Positions 1 through 9,734 of a stretch of 41,220 bases of DNA are shown here, piece after piece; position 1 is the stretch's first letter; each line of letters starts with the position of its first letter. The notes under the pieces were generated by a model. The model did no database searches. It saw only the letters and a list, made by a program, of their open reading frames with translations, and had not been told where the DNA came from. The position numbers and the translations under genes were made by a program. The stretch comes from Gammaproteobacteria bacterium (GTDB taxonomy: Bacteria; Pseudomonadota; Gammaproteobacteria; Pseudomonadales; Pseudohongiellaceae). Location: positions 1 to 41,220 of the forward strand of contig JAPORB010000187.1 of NCBI GenBank assembly GCA_026710425.1, written 5' to 3'.

Positions 1-270
1 AAAAATTGGGAGATTATGATGGGAACGTTAGCCGAACAATGGATAGAGGAAGGTATAGAGAAAGGTAAAGTGCAAGGTTTAGAGAAAGGTTTAGAGCAAG
101 GTAAAGCGGATACATTTTTGCGTCTGGCGCGCCTTAAATTTGGCGAGCTTCCCGAACAGCGGATTGACGCCGTTCGCGCTGCCACTGTGGCTCAGCTGGA
201 CCAGTGGCTGGATGCACTGCTGGTTGCAGACACGCTGGACGACATCTTCAACATGGGCCTGCCCGGCTGA
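1..270 (+). CDS. C-terminal part of Rpn/DUF4351-type protein (5' partial)
   Basis: The reading frame is open to the left edge of the window, so the start lies outside; ATG codons at 16 and 19 are probably internal. The visible part has a short Lys/Gly/Glu-rich charged stretch with repeats of the type EKGxxxGLEKG. It is followed by a helical tail (FLRLARLKFGELPE, then a region ending in DTLDDIFNMG). This arrangement is typical of the C-terminus of Rpn-family (PD-(D/E)XK, recombination-promoting nuclease/putative transposase) proteins carrying a DUF4351-like tail. The nuclease domain itself is not in the window, so activity cannot be judged. A hairpin follows directly after the stop codon. Family assignment rests on the tail alone and is moderately sure. 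Confidence 0.6.
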   Translation, partial: KNWEIMMGTLAEQWIEEGIEKGKVQGLEKGLEQGKADTFLRLARLKFGELPEQRIDAVRAATVAQLDQWLDALLVADTLDDIFNMGLPG

Positions 271-295
271 GCCGATGCGGTTTCTCCGCATTGGC
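271..295 (+). terminator. hairpin just after the Rpn-like gene
   Basis: A 10-bp stem with one G-U pair (arms GCCGATGCGG and CCGCATTGGC, loop TTTCT) begins right after the stop codon. No T-tract follows, so it may stabilise the 3' end or act as a weak terminator rather than a classical intrinsic terminator. Confidence 0.45.
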
Positions 296-896
296 AACAG
301 CATGAATCCTGGACCGCGAGCAGTGCCGGATTTTAATCTGCGCCAGCCTGGTTGACTGCGGTCACCAGCCACCCGATAAACACATTGGCATCAGTGTCAG
401 TAGCAGAAACATTCAACCAGACATCAGAACATCCGACAATGCCCATTGACGGCCCTTCACCGGGCCAGAGATTTTCTGGAAACTGTTTCTCACACTCCGC
501 ATCAGCCTTGGTGTGCTAAGATTGTGCCTTAAATTTGCTTTGCCAATGAATACACCCTGATGATTGGGAGTTCATGGTTTCCTCTTCGTTCAAATAAGCG
601 CAAAGTTTACGAAAGTTTTTCATTAATTCAGCCGGGGACTCGCTGATTTACTAGCCCAAGTGAGCTAGCGGGAAGTGCTGGTGATTCTGACCGCCATTAG
701 CATAACCCAATGCGATTGTTTCACCATAAAAGCTACCCATTTCTCCAATACTCATATGAGTGGAGAAAAGTCGAATAGGATGTTGTGAAGTCCATTTCGG
801 GTCTACAATCTGAATGACATTCATTCAGCTTGCTTTCAGTTACCTAGTCACTGGGTTTGTTGATTTAAGTACTTGCTGTGCTGATTGCGAGTATTA
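296..896. other. intergenic, nothing recognised
   Basis: About 600 bases lie between the Rpn-like gene and the Fic remnant. I see no ORF with a recognisable product, RNA gene or clear repeat. Given the neighbouring remnants, it may be decayed coding sequence. Confidence 0.4.
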
Positions 897-1339
897 ATGA
901 CCTTTGTAGCTAACGAATACGATCCACTTCAAGAATTGTTTTATGTCATAAAAAAGAATTTGTGCCCGCTAGGTTTCACCGGCGTAACGCATGATGAATA
1001 TACTGAAGTGATGCTTGCCTTTTATGAAAAAAATGAAGTAAGTCCATTGCTTGGTTTATTTTGTTGGGCATATGTTCATTATTGTGAATAATATGGAATT
1101 GAAAAGAGTCCCTGGGAGAAATTGATGCGTTTCGTATCCACTACCGCCAGCAAAGAAAAGAGGTTATGGGCTTAATCATCCAGAATGGCTTGCATGGTGA
1201 ATTAGCAGAAAAGTAAATCATTCAATTCAGTACCGAGAAGGATATCGAAGAAGTAGAAAAATTTGTGGCTATGATACCTGCTGACCTGAGCAAACTGCAT
1301 GCGCGGACTATAATTGGGCTCGGTATTTCCAAAGCATAA
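897..1339 (+). pseudogene. Fic-family protein remnant (C-terminal part)
   Basis: The first frame reads from the ATG at 897 through VTHDEYTEVMLAFYEKNEV and FCWAYVHYCE, then meets TAA at about 1089. Past this stop the same frame continues as YGIEKSPWEKLMRFV. From about 1124 a second frame takes over (DAFRIHYRQQRKEVMG), interrupted by another TAA before QFSTEKDIEEVEKF, and ends at 1337-1339. The layout resembles the C-terminal region of Fic-family proteins, where a 'VYE.N...L....F.WAYE' segment precedes a 'DPFRL+YR..L' segment. At least one frameshift and two in-frame stops mean it is not functional. The catalytic HPFxxGNGR motif was not found upstream. Identification comes from remembered family patterns and is moderately sure. 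Confidence 0.55.
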
Positions 1340-1561
1340 TTGCACGCTTAGTCTGATTTTGAGCCAAGATAGTTCAAATACTTTTTGAATATCTTGTCAG
1401 TAAGTGCGATCTGTATTGTTTAATATCATCTTTGCTGAATTGAAACAGGCAGAATACTTCCACTACTTTGGTATTTTCCATCAGTCAGATCTCATAGACG
1501 AATAGCCCAATGCGGCTGGCGCATTATTTGGAATACCAATCAATCTGGAAAACTCTGGACC

Positions 1562-1978
1562 ATGAAGGCAAATAAAATGTCAGGTGAAACAGACCTAAAT
1601 AGCTTGCTGGAAAAAATGCAACCAAAACTGCTGTCGGGAGAGTACGTTTACTGCACATTAAGCAGTGGTACTCTGGCAGATGTTCTTGATCTGAATCCTC
1701 TAGCAACCTTCCAGGAAGCCGAAGGACTTAGTGTATTGCTGGAGAAGTCTCAAGCTGAAATGCAAGGAATGGATTATAGTTCCAGTTTTTGCGGTATCAC
1801 TCTGTCTGTGCACTCCGCTTTGAATGCGGTTGGTTTCAAAGCTGCAGTTGCCGAAAAACTGTCAGCATCTGGTATTCCCTGCAATATTATTGCAGCAAAT
1901 TTTCACGATCATATCTTTGTGCCAGTCGATATGGCTGAGAAGGCCATTAGCCTGTTAGCTGAAGATGGCATGCAATAA
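1562..1978 (+). CDS. ACT domain-containing protein
   Basis: This 138-residue protein belongs to the small bacterial family with two ACT-like halves (formerly DUF2241/ACT_7). The N-terminal half contains SGEYVYCTLSSG. The C-terminal half contains CGITLSVHSALNAVGF, GIPCNIIAANFHDHIFVP and a final helix EKAISLL, the usual ending of this family. The length fits a complete protein. ACT domains bind small ligands, often amino acids, but the ligand of this family is not established. There is no obvious Shine-Dalgarno before the ATG at 1562; the second ATG at 1577 is an alternative start. It stands alone, followed by about 170 bases of non-coding sequence. Confidence 0.8.
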   Translation: MKANKMSGETDLNSLLEKMQPKLLSGEYVYCTLSSGTLADVLDLNPLATFQEAEGLSVLLEKSQAEMQGMDYSSSFCGITLSVHSALNAVGFKAAVAEKLSASGIPCNIIAANFHDHIFVPVDMAEKAISLLAEDGMQ

Positions 1979-2147
1979 GATTGGATGAAGTGTCGGAGGG
2001 GTTTTAGAATATTCAGGTCAGGAGAAAAGAAAGAATGAAAGGTTACAAGAGAGAGAAAGCGGTATACTGGGTTTGTAATCTATGAAGTATTGATATTCAG
2101 GTAATAAAAGGAGTTGCACAGAGCATGAGAGTCATTGTATTCAATGA

Positions 2148-2708
2148 TCAGACCTGTTGGATTACCAACACCAGTTCGCCAACCTTGAAACCGAACTTGC
2201 GTAAACTTGATTCGTTGATGATCACCTCAGGTGTCACTAAATACATGCGATCATCTATGCGCACATCAATCGTGTCATCCCCATAAGGAATGCGCAATAT
2301 GTAGTCCAGAAACGCGCTGTTACCCGCAATCCTGACTTCACCACTACCAACTACATCACCAGCCGTGCCAGTGTAACTCTGACTATTATTGGTTTGCAGT
2401 TTCCATACTCGGCGTTGCTGCTCTCCATCATCAAACAAAAAGTCTTCTTCCAGGGTACCCGTGCCGTTGTCCCAATAGGCGATAATATCAGCAGAAAATC
2501 GACGAATCACCCGGCCCCGCCAATCCTTAACAACACCGTAGGCCACCAGATCACCATCAAAGAACTCCTCCATTACCAGATTGGGTTGAAGCGCAGAATA
2601 ATCCTCTACACTGATGCCAGAGCAGCTGCCCAAGGAGATTAAAGCGGGGAACAAAAACGCCCTGAAAAAATATTTGTAACTGTTCTGATTGCTTACTCTG
2701 ATAGCCAC
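2148..2708 (-). CDS. DUF3833-type lipoprotein
   Basis: A 186-residue protein with an N-terminal hydrophobic segment ending in the lipobox LGSC (about residues 26-29), so it is probably a lipoprotein of the outer or inner membrane facing the periplasm. The mature part runs QPNLVMEEFFDGDLVAYG, DRMYLV and a hydrophobic ending, and predicts a mostly beta-strand, lipocalin-like protein. This matches the DUF3833 family, which has no firm molecular function. The start ATG at 2708 is followed by an unusually long polar stretch before the hydrophobic core. Divergent from the acylase gene downstream, which starts 173 bases away. Confidence 0.8.
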   Translation of the reverse strand: MAIRVSNQNSYKYFFRAFLFPALISLGSCSGISVEDYSALQPNLVMEEFFDGDLVAYGVVKDWRGRVIRRFSADIIAYWDNGTGTLEEDFLFDDGEQQRRVWKLQTNNSQSYTGTAGDVVGSGEVRIAGNSAFLDYILRIPYGDDTIDVRIDDRMYLVTPEVIINESSLRKFGFKVGELVLVIQQV

Positions 2709-2881
2709 GACAGCTTCCTCCCTAGACCAAAACCCCCTCTGCTTGGTATGAAAATAAATTTACGCTGACAGGCTGTTCATGGTTCACTGCACCTGCCTGT
2801 GAATGTGGATGCTACTTTAGCTTGTGCGGTACAATTGGTTAATGGCAAAGAGAAACTCAACAGAAAATATGAGGCTACTTC

Positions 2882-5317
2882 ATGACATTTCAAAAGCTTT
2901 ACTTGGCTACCCTGATTTCCATAATTTATATGACTGCTGGCAGCACAGGATTCAGCCAGTCTTCCCGCCAACTTGAGGTGGAGGGACTGCAGCAATCGGT
3001 GGAGATTCTCAAAGATCGCTGGGGTATTTCTCACATCTATGCCCAGACCGAGCATGATCTGTTCTTTGCTCAAGGTTACAGTGCGGCGCGAGATCGTTTG
3101 TTCCAGTTTGAAATCTGGCGTGCCCAGGCTACCGGCACTGTAGCCGAGATTCTGGGATCTAAGGCCCTTGAGCGCGATCATGGCACTCGTCTTTTCAAGT
3201 TTCGTGGTGATATGGTCCAAGAGATGAATCATTACCATCCTCGGGGTGCGGATATAATCGGTGCCTTCGTAGACGGTGTGAACGCCTATATTGATGAGGC
3301 TATGGAAAATCCTGAAGCATTGCCTTTGCCCTTTCATCTGCTTGGCGTGGAACCAAAACGATGGACAGAGGAAGTGGTAATTTCACGCCACCAGGGATTA
3401 CTCGGCAATATTAGTCGCGAGCTTGATACGGGAAGGGCAGTCTGCATGATAGGCGAACAGTCAGTGAAGGAGTTGCAATACTTTCACCCCCATCAGCCCG
3501 ATCTGACTCTTGATCCGATGATCGACTGTGTATCGCTCATCGAGAACGACATTCTTCATCTTTATAACGCCTATCGCGGCACTCTCAGGTTTGAGCCCAG
3601 AGATATCGTAGTGCAGGATGCCCGCAATAACGACTCAGACTTTGAACAGTTGGCTAAAGTCTTGGATGAGGAGACCACACTGACCAATCGCTTTGATCTG
3701 AATGACATTGGGAGCAACAACTGGGTCGTAAGCGGTGACCTGACTCAGGATGGCTCGCCGATGATGATCAATGATCCCCATCGTACCCAGTCAGTGCCTT
3801 CCCTGAGGTACTGGGCGCATTTGATAGGCCCGGGCTGGAATGTGATCGGTGGAGGTGAGCCAACAATTCCAGGTATTTCTATCGGCCACAATGAATACGG
3901 TGCATGGGGACTTACGGTGTTCTACACTGATGGAGAAGACCTTTATGTTTATGAGACTAACCCTGATGATCCTGATCAGTACCGCTACAACGGTCGTTGG
4001 GAAGCTATGACCATTATTGAGGAAACCATCAACGTCAAAGACTCTGACCCCGTCACGGTGAAATTAAAGTATACCCGGCATGGCCCGGTTACCTTCGAGG
4101 ATACCGAGAGAAACCTGGCCTATGCCGTGAGACCAGCCTGGATGGAGTTTGGGGGTGCGCCGTATCTGGCTTCATTAAGGATGGATCAGGCCCGCAACTG
4201 GGAAGAATTCAGAGAAGCATCCAACTACAGCAATATCCCAGGCGAAAATATGGTCTGGGCAGATCGTAAAGGTAACATTGGCTGGCAGGCAGTGGGAATT
4301 GCACCGATTAGACGCAACTTTAGCGGTATGGTGCCAGTGCCCGGTGATGGCCGCTTCGAATGGGATGGTTTTTTGCCGATTAAGGCCAAACCACATGAGT
4401 TCAATCCATCTCAGGGTTACATCGAAACCTCCAACAGTAACTATACCTCACAAGACTTCGATTATCTGGATGCCATCGGCTACACATGGGCGGATCCATA
4501 TCGCTGGGCTCGGGGTAGCGAGGTGCTGTCTTCAGGGCGTAAGTTCAATATGCAGGACATGATCGAATTGCAGCATGATTATCTCTCGATTCCTGCCCGC
4601 AGTCTGGTTCCGATGTTTCGTGATTTAAGATCAGATGACGAGCAGGTGGAGCAGTTGCGTCAAAGACTGCTGAACTGGAATTTTGTGCTGGACAAGGATT
4701 CTATAACGGCTGGGGTTTATGTGGCTTTCGAGAGAAGGCTGCTGTCCAATATCCAGCAGCTAAAGGTTCCAGATTCTGCCCGGCCCTATCTCACAGTGGG
4801 GATGAAAACCGCCATTGATATGCTGTTGGCACCCGATGGCGACTTTGGTGCAGATCCTCTAGCGGGGCGGGATGCGTTTCTGATTTCAGCACTGGTTGAA
4901 GGTATTAAGGATTTGAGGGGTAAACTGGGTGAGAATGTTGAGAACTGGGTCTACGGTCAGGCAGATTACAAGCATGCCCTGTTGCGACACCCTCTCAGTG
5001 CAGCGGTTAATGACGAGCTGCGTACCCGGCTGGATGTGGGTCCATTGCCTCGAGGTGGCAATGGTTTTACCCTCGGCAATACAGGCAGTGGGGATAATCA
5101 GGCTACGGGTGCCTCCTTTCGCATTCTGGTGGATACCCGGGACTGGGACAATACTCTAGGCATGAATACGCCCGGGCAGGTCGGTGATCCGGATAGTCCA
5201 TTGTACTCAAATCTTTTTGAGCCGTGGGCAAGCGACAGGCTGTTTCCTGCTTTTTATTCTAGGGAAAAGATCAAATCTGTGTTGTTTGAAGAGCTGGAGT
5301 TACTCCCTGCGGACTGA
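2882..5317 (+). CDS. penicillin acylase-family (S45) secreted hydrolase
   Basis: An 811-residue Ntn-hydrolase precursor. Residues 1-25 form a signal peptide ending near GFSQ, so it is probably periplasmic. The alpha-chain region includes DRWGISHIYAQTEHDLFFAQGY and DRLFQFE, typical of the family. The segment DIGSNNWVVSGD contains Ser278, the expected autocatalytic N-terminus of the beta chain and nucleophile. It is followed by the beta-chain signatures NDPHR, PGISIGHNEYGAWGLT and HGPV. Family members hydrolyse amides such as beta-lactam side chains, acyl-homoserine lactones or other N-acyl amino compounds; the substrate here cannot be read from sequence. Length fits a full precursor. A modest ribosome-binding site (ATGAGG, about 2866) precedes the ATG. 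A TonB-dependent receptor gene follows after 625 bases. Confidence 0.9.
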   Translation: MTFQKLYLATLISIIYMTAGSTGFSQSSRQLEVEGLQQSVEILKDRWGISHIYAQTEHDLFFAQGYSAARDRLFQFEIWRAQATGTVAEILGSKALERDHGTRLFKFRGDMVQEMNHYHPRGADIIGAFVDGVNAYIDEAMENPEALPLPFHLLGVEPKRWTEEVVISRHQGLLGNISRELDTGRAVCMIGEQSVKELQYFHPHQPDLTLDPMIDCVSLIENDILHLYNAYRGTLRFEPRDIVVQDARNNDSDFEQLAKVLDEETTLTNRFDLNDIGSNNWVVSGDLTQDGSPMMINDPHRTQSVPSLRYWAHLIGPGWNVIGGGEPTIPGISIGHNEYGAWGLTVFYTDGEDLYVYETNPDDPDQYRYNGRWEAMTIIEETINVKDSDPVTVKLKYTRHGPVTFEDTERNLAYAVRPAWMEFGGAPYLASLRMDQARNWEEFREASNYSNIPGENMVWADRKGNIGWQAVGIAPIRRNFSGMVPVPGDGRFEWDGFLPIKAKPHEFNPSQGYIETSNSNYTSQDFDYLDAIGYTWADPYRWARGSEVLSSGRKFNMQDMIELQHDYLSIPARSLVPMFRDLRSDDEQVEQLRQRLLNWNFVLDKDSITAGVYVAFERRLLSNIQQLKVPDSARPYLTVGMKTAIDMLLAPDGDFGADPLAGRDAFLISALVEGIKDLRGKLGENVENWVYGQADYKHALLRHPLSAAVNDELRTRLDVGPLPRGGNGFTLGNTGSGDNQATGASFRILVDTRDWDNTLGMNTPGQVGDPDSPLYSNLFEPWASDRLFPAFYSREKIKSVLFEELELLPAD

Positions 5318-5930
5318 ATAATCTTGAAGTGCCTGGATAAATGGGATTCAAAGAGGATGAAGCCAATGGAGCACGTAACATAAGAGCATGATTTGGGCAG
5401 AGGGATTTGCATAGGAACAAGGTACTGCAAAGATCTCCGACTGTTTAGGTTACGACAAAGTGCAAGAGTGATCTTCCATATCCGCCGTTTTCTACTCTTC
5501 TGTAAGAGACATTATATGTCTGCGTCTAGTTATTAGGGATGTTTAAGAAGTAACTAGTCAAATAGCAGAACCAGCCAATGAGGCTTCCTGTAAGTTGCAT
5601 CGAACTAAAGCAGGCTTATATGTTGTCAGCGAATAGCCAAAGCAACATAGGTCCCTAAGTTTGCCGGACAGATTAATTCAGGAATTGATGGATTCAGTCT
5701 CCCAATCCGACACTGCACATTGCTCTCTTACAGGATGCAGGACTATATTTTTAGTTCAACTTGCCGAAAAAAGTAGTTAAGTGTGTCGAATTTCCAGTGT
5801 TCAACATGGATACCAGCGGTAGAGGAGCTGTATGGTGGTTCGGATGAACGAAAACTGGTGTTACTGTTTTGCCATTACTCCTAATCAGTACATAATTAGT
5901 TCAAGCTAAAATAAATATTCTGCGATCACA
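5318..5930. other. intergenic, AT-rich, probable promoter region
   Basis: About 610 bases contain no supported gene. The last part, upstream of the receptor gene, is AT-rich (around 5880-5930) and presumably carries its promoter, but I could not place a -35/-10 pair with confidence. Confidence 0.4.
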
Positions 5931-5942
5931 AAGGAGGATCAC

Positions 5943-8525
5943 ATGACTAAAGCATACTCAAGTTCGAATATTTATAGCTCGAAACTATCGGTTGTTCTGG
6001 CACTTGCTTTGCCCTTGTCTGTGATGTGCGGAAGCACATCAGCGCAGCAGACAGACCAGACTGAAGAGGCTAGCGATGTGGAGGAGATTCTGGTGATTGG
6101 CTCAAGGCGGCGCGATCGCTCCGCTGATGAATCACCGGTGCCTGTTGATGTAATCAGCGGCGATGACTTCTTGGCCCAAGGTAACACTGATATGGATTCG
6201 CTGATTGCTGCTGTGGTGCCATCCTACAACGTGGCTCAGGAGCCAATCTCGGACGCTGCAACCTTCATTCGCCCGGCGACATTGCGCTCACTACCTCCGG
6301 ATGCAACGCTGGTACTCGTCAATGGCAAACGACGACACCGCGCAGCGGTCATCGCCCTGCTCGGTGCAGGAATTGCTGGTGGCTCGCAAGGTCCAGATCT
6401 CTCGGTCATCCCGGCTATTGCCATTGACCGGCTTGAAGTGCTGCGTGATGGTGCTTCAGCGCAGTATGGTTCAGATGCAATCGCTGGCATCATGAATTTT
6501 GTGCTCAAGGAAGACGATTCCGGTTTCACTCTTGACACCAAGTGGGGCAGTTTTTTCGAAGGTGATGGCGACGCACTTACAGTCTCGGGTAATGTTGGCT
6601 TTGGACTGTCTAATGCTGGTTTTGGTAACATTAGCTTCGAATTCAAGGATCAAGACCCGACCAGTCGCAGTGTCCAGCGCGCAGATGCCCAAGCACTAAT
6701 CAATGCGGGTAACACTCATGTTCGTCAACCAGCGGCCCAGATCTGGGGAGCACCAGAGATTTCTGACGATTTTAAGCTTTTTGGTAATTTCGGCATTGAT
6801 CTCGGCAACGGTAGCGAGGCCTATCTTTTCGGTAACTGGGCTGAACGACAAGTGGAGGGTGGATTCTATTATCGTAATCCGCACACCCGTGGTGGAGTCT
6901 TTCAGGGTCCAAACTTGGCTGATGGCAGATCCTCGGTCAAGGTGGCAGATCTGACTGGTGATATGAGCGGCAATTGTCCGGCGATCCCGATCACCAACAA
7001 TGTCCCCGATTCCGATTCCCTTATCTCGGTTCGCAACAATCCCAACTGTTATTCGCTCATTGAAAAATTTCCAGGCGGATTTACGCCACAATTCGGCGGT
7101 TATGTTGATGATGTCAGCATCGCCGGTGGTGTGCGGGGTGAACTTAACTCCGGCTGGTTTTATGACTTGAGTGCGGTTGCGGGCCAAAGCAGTGCGGACT
7201 TTTATATCTACAACACAATTAATCCGCAGTTACTATCAAGAGGCAATGATATTCCTGTGTACTATGATGCAGGTGGTTATGTCGAGTTTGATCGGGTGAT
7301 GAATTTCAATCTTTCGCGACAGTTCTACCCCGACAATATGGATAGCGTGAATGTGGGAACAGGACTCGAATACCGCGATGAAACTTTTACTATTCGCAAC
7401 GGCGAACCTAATTCTTTTTTCATCGATCCGAACCTCGCAGCCCAGGGATTTGGTGTCGGCTCGAACGGCTTTCCGGGATTCCAGCCAGGAGATGCCGGCG
7501 AAAATACCATCCGTGCCTGGGCCGCCTATGTCGACATTGAGTCCAGTGTCAATGAATCACTGCTTGTTGGTGCTGCCTTGCGCTATGAAGACTATACCAA
7601 GTTTGGAGATACCCTTAACGGCAAGCTTGCCGCCCGTCTAGAGTTGACGGACAACCTTGCCGTGCGTGGAGCGGTTAGCACTGGCTTTCGCGTCCCAACG
7701 GCGGGGCAGGCGAACCTGCGCAATGTTACCACCGAGTTCAATATGGGTAGGCTGGCTGATATCGCAACCCTGCCGCCGACCAACCCCATCGCTCAGCAGA
7801 AAGGAGGTATGCCATTAACACCGGAAGAGTCAGTGAACACTACCTTGGGTCTGGTTTTTTCTGTCGCTGATATGGATGTTACCGTTGACTATTACAATAT
7901 TGAGATATCTGACCGTATTTCCTTCACCAGCCGATTCAACCTAACACCGGATGATATTACGACCTTGCTTGCAGCAGGAGTATCTGATGCCCAAAGCTTC
8001 ACATCAGTGCGCTTCTTCTCGAACCAGCAGACAGTAGAAGCATCAGGCATTGATGTGGTGGCTACTTTACCCTTTGAGCTTGGCCAGGGCGACAGTACCT
8101 TAACTTTCGTTGCCAACTGGAATGGTGTCGAGTTGACCGAATTCGACTCAAACTTCACCAGCGAAAACCGCAGGTTGCAGATTGAGAAAGGCCGTCCGGA
8201 GACGCGTTTTACTGCCACTTGGACCCATATGCAAGGGCCATGGCGCTTCATGGCTAGGATGCGTCATTACGGGGAGTACTACGATGCGCCAACTAACGAT
8301 GCCAGCGTCTCATTCTATCCAGAGTCGAGTAATCTATTCGATTTTGAGGTAGCTTACGAAGTGAGCGAATCCTGGTCCATACTTGGCGGCTTGCAAAACG
8401 CATTCGATGAGTACCCGATGATGAATCCCAACGGCGAAGTGGCTGGGTTGATTTACCCCGAACAGTCACCTTTCGGCTTCAATGGCGGCTACTATTACTT
8501 GCGTGCGACTTGGAACGCCTTCTGA
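5943..8525 (+). CDS. TonB-dependent outer-membrane receptor
   Basis: An 860-residue outer-membrane transporter. A signal peptide covers about residues 1-35 (hydrophobic VVLALALPLSVMCG, cleavage near SAQQ). A TonB-box-like segment EEILVIGSRR comes next, then the plug domain with PVPVDVISGDDF, DATLVLVNGKRRH and IDRLEVLRDGASAQYGSDAI. The rest is a long beta-barrel with repeated aromatic-ending strands and a C-terminus ending in YLRATWNAF, with the terminal aromatic needed for barrel assembly. The substrate is unknown; the size and Asp/Asn-rich loops resemble receptors for organic nutrients as much as siderophores. A perfect Shine-Dalgarno AAGGAGG at 5931-5937 fixes the start. The gene ends in a strong hairpin. 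Confidence 0.92.
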   Translation: MTKAYSSSNIYSSKLSVVLALALPLSVMCGSTSAQQTDQTEEASDVEEILVIGSRRRDRSADESPVPVDVISGDDFLAQGNTDMDSLIAAVVPSYNVAQEPISDAATFIRPATLRSLPPDATLVLVNGKRRHRAAVIALLGAGIAGGSQGPDLSVIPAIAIDRLEVLRDGASAQYGSDAIAGIMNFVLKEDDSGFTLDTKWGSFFEGDGDALTVSGNVGFGLSNAGFGNISFEFKDQDPTSRSVQRADAQALINAGNTHVRQPAAQIWGAPEISDDFKLFGNFGIDLGNGSEAYLFGNWAERQVEGGFYYRNPHTRGGVFQGPNLADGRSSVKVADLTGDMSGNCPAIPITNNVPDSDSLISVRNNPNCYSLIEKFPGGFTPQFGGYVDDVSIAGGVRGELNSGWFYDLSAVAGQSSADFYIYNTINPQLLSRGNDIPVYYDAGGYVEFDRVMNFNLSRQFYPDNMDSVNVGTGLEYRDETFTIRNGEPNSFFIDPNLAAQGFGVGSNGFPGFQPGDAGENTIRAWAAYVDIESSVNESLLVGAALRYEDYTKFGDTLNGKLAARLELTDNLAVRGAVSTGFRVPTAGQANLRNVTTEFNMGRLADIATLPPTNPIAQQKGGMPLTPEESVNTTLGLVFSVADMDVTVDYYNIEISDRISFTSRFNLTPDDITTLLAAGVSDAQSFTSVRFFSNQQTVEASGIDVVATLPFELGQGDSTLTFVANWNGVELTEFDSNFTSENRRLQIEKGRPETRFTATWTHMQGPWRFMARMRHYGEYYDAPTNDASVSFYPESSNLFDFEVAYEVSESWSILGGLQNAFDEYPMMNPNGEVAGLIYPEQSPFGFNGGYYYLRATWNAF

Positions 8526-8535
8526 TTCGCAACCC

Positions 8536-8562
8536 GCTGCGCCGACTGATGGTCGGCGCAGC
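8536..8562 (+). terminator. strong hairpin after the TonB-dependent receptor
   Basis: A perfect 11-bp stem (GCTGCGCCGAC and GTCGGCGCAGC, loop TGATG) starts 10 bases after the stop. It lacks a following T-run, so it may be a 3'-end stabiliser or a Rho-assisted terminator. Confidence 0.6.
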
Positions 8563-9257
8563 TCAGCTACTCATTAACCATGGCAACAATAATGTAAACT
8601 TGCACACTCAGCGGGTCTAAATAACCTTGGACTGGCTGGCAGTGGGTAATTCTTCCGGCATCTTCTTGAGCACATACGTCAAGAATGTAGCGTAGACTTG
8701 AATTCTCCTTTTTATTGTCTCTCATAACATTCCATTCTTTCACTTGTATTTTGCTGTGGAGCCAGAGCTGGCCGGTATTATCATGCGTTAAGTTAAATAC
8801 CAGAATGTTGGGACCTGGCTTAATTATTGAGCGTAAACTCAAAAAACCATTTCGTATGAGTTTTTTGGAGAATCATTTTTATAGCAAGTTAACCGTAGCA
8901 ATAAGGTTATTGTTGGGGTATGCAGGTCCACGGCTCACAATGCGCTGCCTATGCTACAAAGCATTTGTGAATTTCAGTAAATCCATGCTCAGGGTAAAAT
9001 GGTCATGGGCAATATCATAATATACAGATTAATGGATGAAATAGAGTTGAGGCATGGAATTTTTCAGTTGGGGTAGTTTACCTAATAGTCGTGGAGTGAA
9101 TTATTGAATTGAGCAGTAAACTGAATGCTTTAGGAGACTTGCGGAGTAAGTTATGTTGATTTAACATTTAGTTGCCCCGCTTGGGTTTTCCGAATCGGCA
9201 TAAACGGGTGTAAGCTCTTTTAGTTAAATGGTGTGAATAGAAAGGGAGACTGATCGT
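8563..9257. other. intergenic, only doubtful small ORFs
   Basis: About 700 bases. A 91-codon minus-strand frame (8567-8842, TTG start, no visible ribosome-binding site, no signal peptide) has a protein-like stretch but no family I recognise. I do not call it a gene. Confidence 0.35.
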
Positions 9258-9650
9258 ATGATCAAACCGCAAAAAATTAATGCCAGCGTGTTAGTGCTGA
9301 CAGGCTTATTGTCGGTTCAGAGCCTGTTAGCCCAGGAAAAGACGGTCAATGATGGCGTATTCACTCAGGAACAGGTTAATGCCGGTCAGGTGGTTTACGA
9401 TTCGCAGTGCAGAACCTGCCACAATAAGCGCTTCTACAGAGACACTCTGCGCTCTTGGAACAATCAGCCCTTACTGTACTTGTGGGAAACAATCATGGGA
9501 ACCATGCCCGCCGATAATCCAGGTTCGCTTATGTTTGAGGAATATACTGATGTGATAGCCTTTATTCTTCACGAACAAGGTTTTCCTGCCGGTGAGAGCA
9601 AGCTGGATCCCGATAATGGGATGGAACAGATAAGTATACTGTCCCCTTAA
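9258..9650 (+). CDS. small secreted c-type cytochrome
   Basis: A 130-residue protein with a signal peptide (residues 1-26, ending SLLAQ), so it is periplasmic. One haem-binding motif CRTCH is followed by a Met-containing GTMPADNPG segment that probably supplies the distal ligand, and then by the C-terminal helix EEYTDVIAFILHEQG. This is the class I cytochrome c fold in a minimal single-domain form, similar to electron-transfer partners of membrane or PQQ-type dehydrogenases. No dehydrogenase gene is adjacent, so the partner is unknown. A good ribosome-binding site (AAAGGGAGA, 9240-9248) precedes the ATG. Confidence 0.85.
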   Translation: MIKPQKINASVLVLTGLLSVQSLLAQEKTVNDGVFTQEQVNAGQVVYDSQCRTCHNKRFYRDTLRSWNNQPLLYLWETIMGTMPADNPGSLMFEEYTDVIAFILHEQGFPAGESKLDPDNGMEQISILSP

Positions 9651-9734
9651 AATTTTAATCGATGGCCGGGAGATTTCACCCTGACATATCCATGAGAATT
9701 GGTGCAGTAGCACTCATGGTAGAATGGTCAGAAG

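Noticed and set aside
8567-8842. 91-codon minus-strand ORF after the TonB-dependent receptor
   Set aside because: TTG start, no ribosome-binding site, no signal or recognised family; in-frame stop just upstream. Kept only as a note.
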